DNA of 7,708 nucleotides, from assembly GCA_947174965.1 (NCBI GenBank), contig CAMWKY010000091.1:1-7708 (forward strand), read 5' to 3'. Source of the DNA: an uncultured Ruminococcus sp. (lineage in GTDB: Bacteria; Bacillota; Clostridia; Oscillospirales; Ruminococcaceae). Of the stretch, positions 6,242-7,708 are shown piece after piece. Made by a program: the position numbers and the translations under genes. The notes under the pieces were generated by a model. The model searched no databases and had not been told where the DNA came from. It saw only the letters and a list, made by a program, of their open reading frames with translations. Position 1 is the stretch's first letter, and every line of letters begins with the position of its first letter.

Positions 6242-7660
6242 TTAGTCCTCCTGAGATAATTTTTTTAATATCATTTTTGCAATTTTGTAAGCATCTCCGC
6301 AGCCAAGAGTTATAACAAGGTCACCCTCTTTTGCGTTTTCACATACATAATTGCATATCTGTTCAAAGTTAAAATATTTGCGTTCATCTGTCCATTCCTC
6401 CGATTCATTTTGTGGAAACCATATGCAGTTCGGGATTTTTTCAGCAAGATGACGTGTAAAAATTCCATAGGTATTCTTTTCACGACTGCCCATAATATCA
6501 GTAAGCACTGCATAATCGGGAATTTGCAGAACTCTTGCAAAGTCGTCAAGGAGCAGACTTGTTCTGCTGAATGTGAACGGCTGAAAAACTGCCCACACTT
6601 TGCGAAAATTCATTTCCATAGCAGATTTTAAAGTTGCTTCCAGTTCTGTCGGGTGATGTGCATAATCGTCAACAACAGTTATTCCCTTTTCCTCACCGAG
6701 TTTCTCAAAACGACGTTTAGCACCTCTGAAATCTTCCAGACCTTTTGCGATGTATTCAAAGTCAATACCGCAGTAACGGGCAGCTGCAACAGATGCAAGC
6801 GAGTTAAGAACATTGTGTATACCTGCAACATGAAGTGTTATTCTGCCGAGATTTTCGCCCCTGTACATTACATCATACTTTGTAAGCATACCATTTTCGT
6901 GATTGACATTTGCAGGGTAGTAGTCACATGAACTGTCATTTCCGAAAGTAATAATCTCTTTTCCTGTTATTCCCTCAAGCGATTTCATGGAATTTTCGTC
7001 CGAGCCGTTGATTATAATACACTTTGATGTATTTTCATTGAACTTATGGAAAGATTTGATTATATTGTCAAGTGTTCCGAAATAGTCAAGGTGGTCTGCA
7101 TCAATATTGAGTATAACAGAAATATCAGGGAGAAATTTAAGAAAATGGTCTTGAAATTCACATGATTCACAAACAAAAATATCACTTTTGCCTGCAATTC
7201 CGCTTCCGTTGATACATGGGAGTTTACCGCCGATATATGCAGACAAGTCAACACCTGCTGTATACATAATTTGAGTAATCATGGAGGTTGTGGAAGTTTT
7301 TCCGTGAGTTCCCGAAACACATATTGCCTTATCATACCAGCCTGTTACAATTCCGAGCAGGTCGGCACGTTCAAGAACAGGCACACCGCTTTCTTTTGCT
7401 GCGATAAGTTCGGGATTATCAGCCATAATTGCCGACGTGTGTACTATCAAATCTGCACCCTCTATATTTTCTGTTCTCTGTCCGATAAAAACGGGTATTC
7501 CCATATTTCTTACAGCGTCAAGAGTTTCTGTTTCGTTGTTGTCCGAGCCTGTAAGGTAGTAGCCCTGACCATGCAGAATCTGTGCAAGCGGATACATTCC
7601 CGAACCGCCTATGCCGATAAAATGAATGTGCTTTTTGCCATTTAAAATATTTCTGTCCAA
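6242..7660 (-). CDS. murC: UDP-N-acetylmuramate--L-alanine ligase
   Basis: MurC joins L-alanine to UDP-MurNAc using ATP, the first amino acid addition in cytoplasmic peptidoglycan precursor synthesis. The product shows the three Mur-ligase domains: an N-terminal Rossmann domain with HIHFIGIGGSGM (about 11-22) for UDP-MurNAc, a central ATPase domain with P-loop GTHGKTSTT (117-125) and NIDADHLDYFG (185-195), and a C-terminal domain with DDYAHHPTELEATL (331-344). GGSGM and YAHHPTE are typical of MurC rather than MurD, E or F. The frame is open from an ATG at 7681 (479 aa), but that ATG has no binding site. A TTG at 7660 has AGGAG (7675-7671) 10 nt upstream and gives 472 aa, beginning shortly before the Rossmann strand, so TTG is preferred. 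Residue numbers here use that start. The gene is complete and leads directly into lexA. Confidence 0.95.
   Translation of the reverse strand: MDRNILNGKKHIHFIGIGGSGMYPLAQILHGQGYYLTGSDNNETETLDAVRNMGIPVFIGQRTENIEGADLIVHTSAIMADNPELIAAKESGVPVLERADLLGIVTGWYDKAICVSGTHGKTSTTSMITQIMYTAGVDLSAYIGGKLPCINGSGIAGKSDIFVCESCEFQDHFLKFLPDISVILNIDADHLDYFGTLDNIIKSFHKFNENTSKCIIINGSDENSMKSLEGITGKEIITFGNDSSCDYYPANVNHENGMLTKYDVMYRGENLGRITLHVAGIHNVLNSLASVAAARYCGIDFEYIAKGLEDFRGAKRRFEKLGEEKGITVVDDYAHHPTELEATLKSAMEMNFRKVWAVFQPFTFSRTSLLLDDFARVLQIPDYAVLTDIMGSREKNTYGIFTRHLAEKIPNCIWFPQNESEEWTDERKYFNFEQICNYVCENAKEGDLVITLGCGDAYKIAKMILKKLSQED
6247..6252 (-). promoter_or_regulatory. lexA ribosome binding site within the end of murC
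   Basis: AGGAGG (6252-6247) is a perfect Shine-Dalgarno core formed by the last sense codons of murC (CAG GAG GAC), 8 nt from the lexA ATG. The arrangement supports cotranscription and probable translational coupling of murC and lexA. Confidence 0.8.
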
Positions 7661-7670
7661 ATAATTCACT

Positions 7671-7675
7671 CTCCT
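7671..7675 (-). promoter_or_regulatory. murC ribosome binding site deciding the TTG start
   Basis: AGGAG (7675-7671), extended to AGGAGAG, lies 10 nt before TTG 7660 but inside the frame if ATG 7681 were used. The 20 nt before ATG 7681 are AT-rich without a Shine-Dalgarno sequence, so this site argues for the TTG. Confidence 0.6.
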
Positions 7676-7681
7676 AATCAT

Positions 7682-7708
7682 TTACAAATATTATGTGCAT
7701 AACTATTC
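7682..7708. other. Upstream edge of murC, no gene visible
   Basis: Only 27 nt precede the longest murC frame. On the minus strand a CATAAT (7695-7690) could be a -10 box, five of six matches, but any -35 partner would lie beyond the window, so a promoter can neither be called nor excluded. Confidence 0.25.

Noticed and set aside
7661..7681. ATG 7681 as the murC start
   Set aside because: No ribosome binding site precedes it, and the AGGAG at 7675-7671 would fall inside the gene. TTG 7660 is better placed, though the ATG cannot be fully excluded.

Overview
The window is a compact, entirely leftward (minus-strand) block of nine genes typical of a low-GC Firmicute. The AT-rich composition, the gene content, the DUF4321 gene next to mreB, and the LexA and ZapA sequence types suggest Clostridia, probably a Ruminococcus-like Oscillospirales member. 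That taxonomic call is inference from remembered family patterns, not from a search. In transcription order (right to left) the genes are murC, lexA, zapA, a large U32-family gene, dut, a DUF4321 small membrane protein gene, mreB, mreC and mreD. The last is cut by the left edge. Every sizeable plus-strand reading frame is a shadow of one of these genes. I see no RNA gene, mobile element, CRISPR array or horizontally acquired segment.

Right part (about 2767-7681): six genes are packed as an apparent operon. murC and lexA are 3 nt apart, with the lexA ribosome binding site inside the end of murC. lexA and zapA are 42 nt apart. zapA/U32 and U32/dut are each joined by a TGATG stop-start overlap. 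dut and the DUF4321 gene are 17 nt apart. The block mixes peptidoglycan precursor synthesis (MurC), DNA damage control (LexA), Z-ring assembly (ZapA), nucleotide-pool sanitation (dUTPase) and a probable RNA-modifying U32 enzyme.

Left part (1-2500): the only real intergenic gap in the window (115 nt) holds a strong sigma-A-type promoter, TTGTCT-17 nt-TATAAT, with an A/T-tract upstream element. It drives mreB-mreC-mreD, the cell-elongation scaffold operon. mreC starts with TTG, and its binding site overlaps the mreB stop. mreD starts 23 nt inside mreC.

Together the window is a growth, shape and division cluster with a genome-maintenance gene pair (lexA, dut) embedded in it. I found no convincing unknown system. 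The points worth a second look are lexA lacking its own visible promoter or SOS box, the RlhA-like nature of the so-called peptidase, the DUF4321 protein's position beside the mre genes, and the well-formed mreB promoter.
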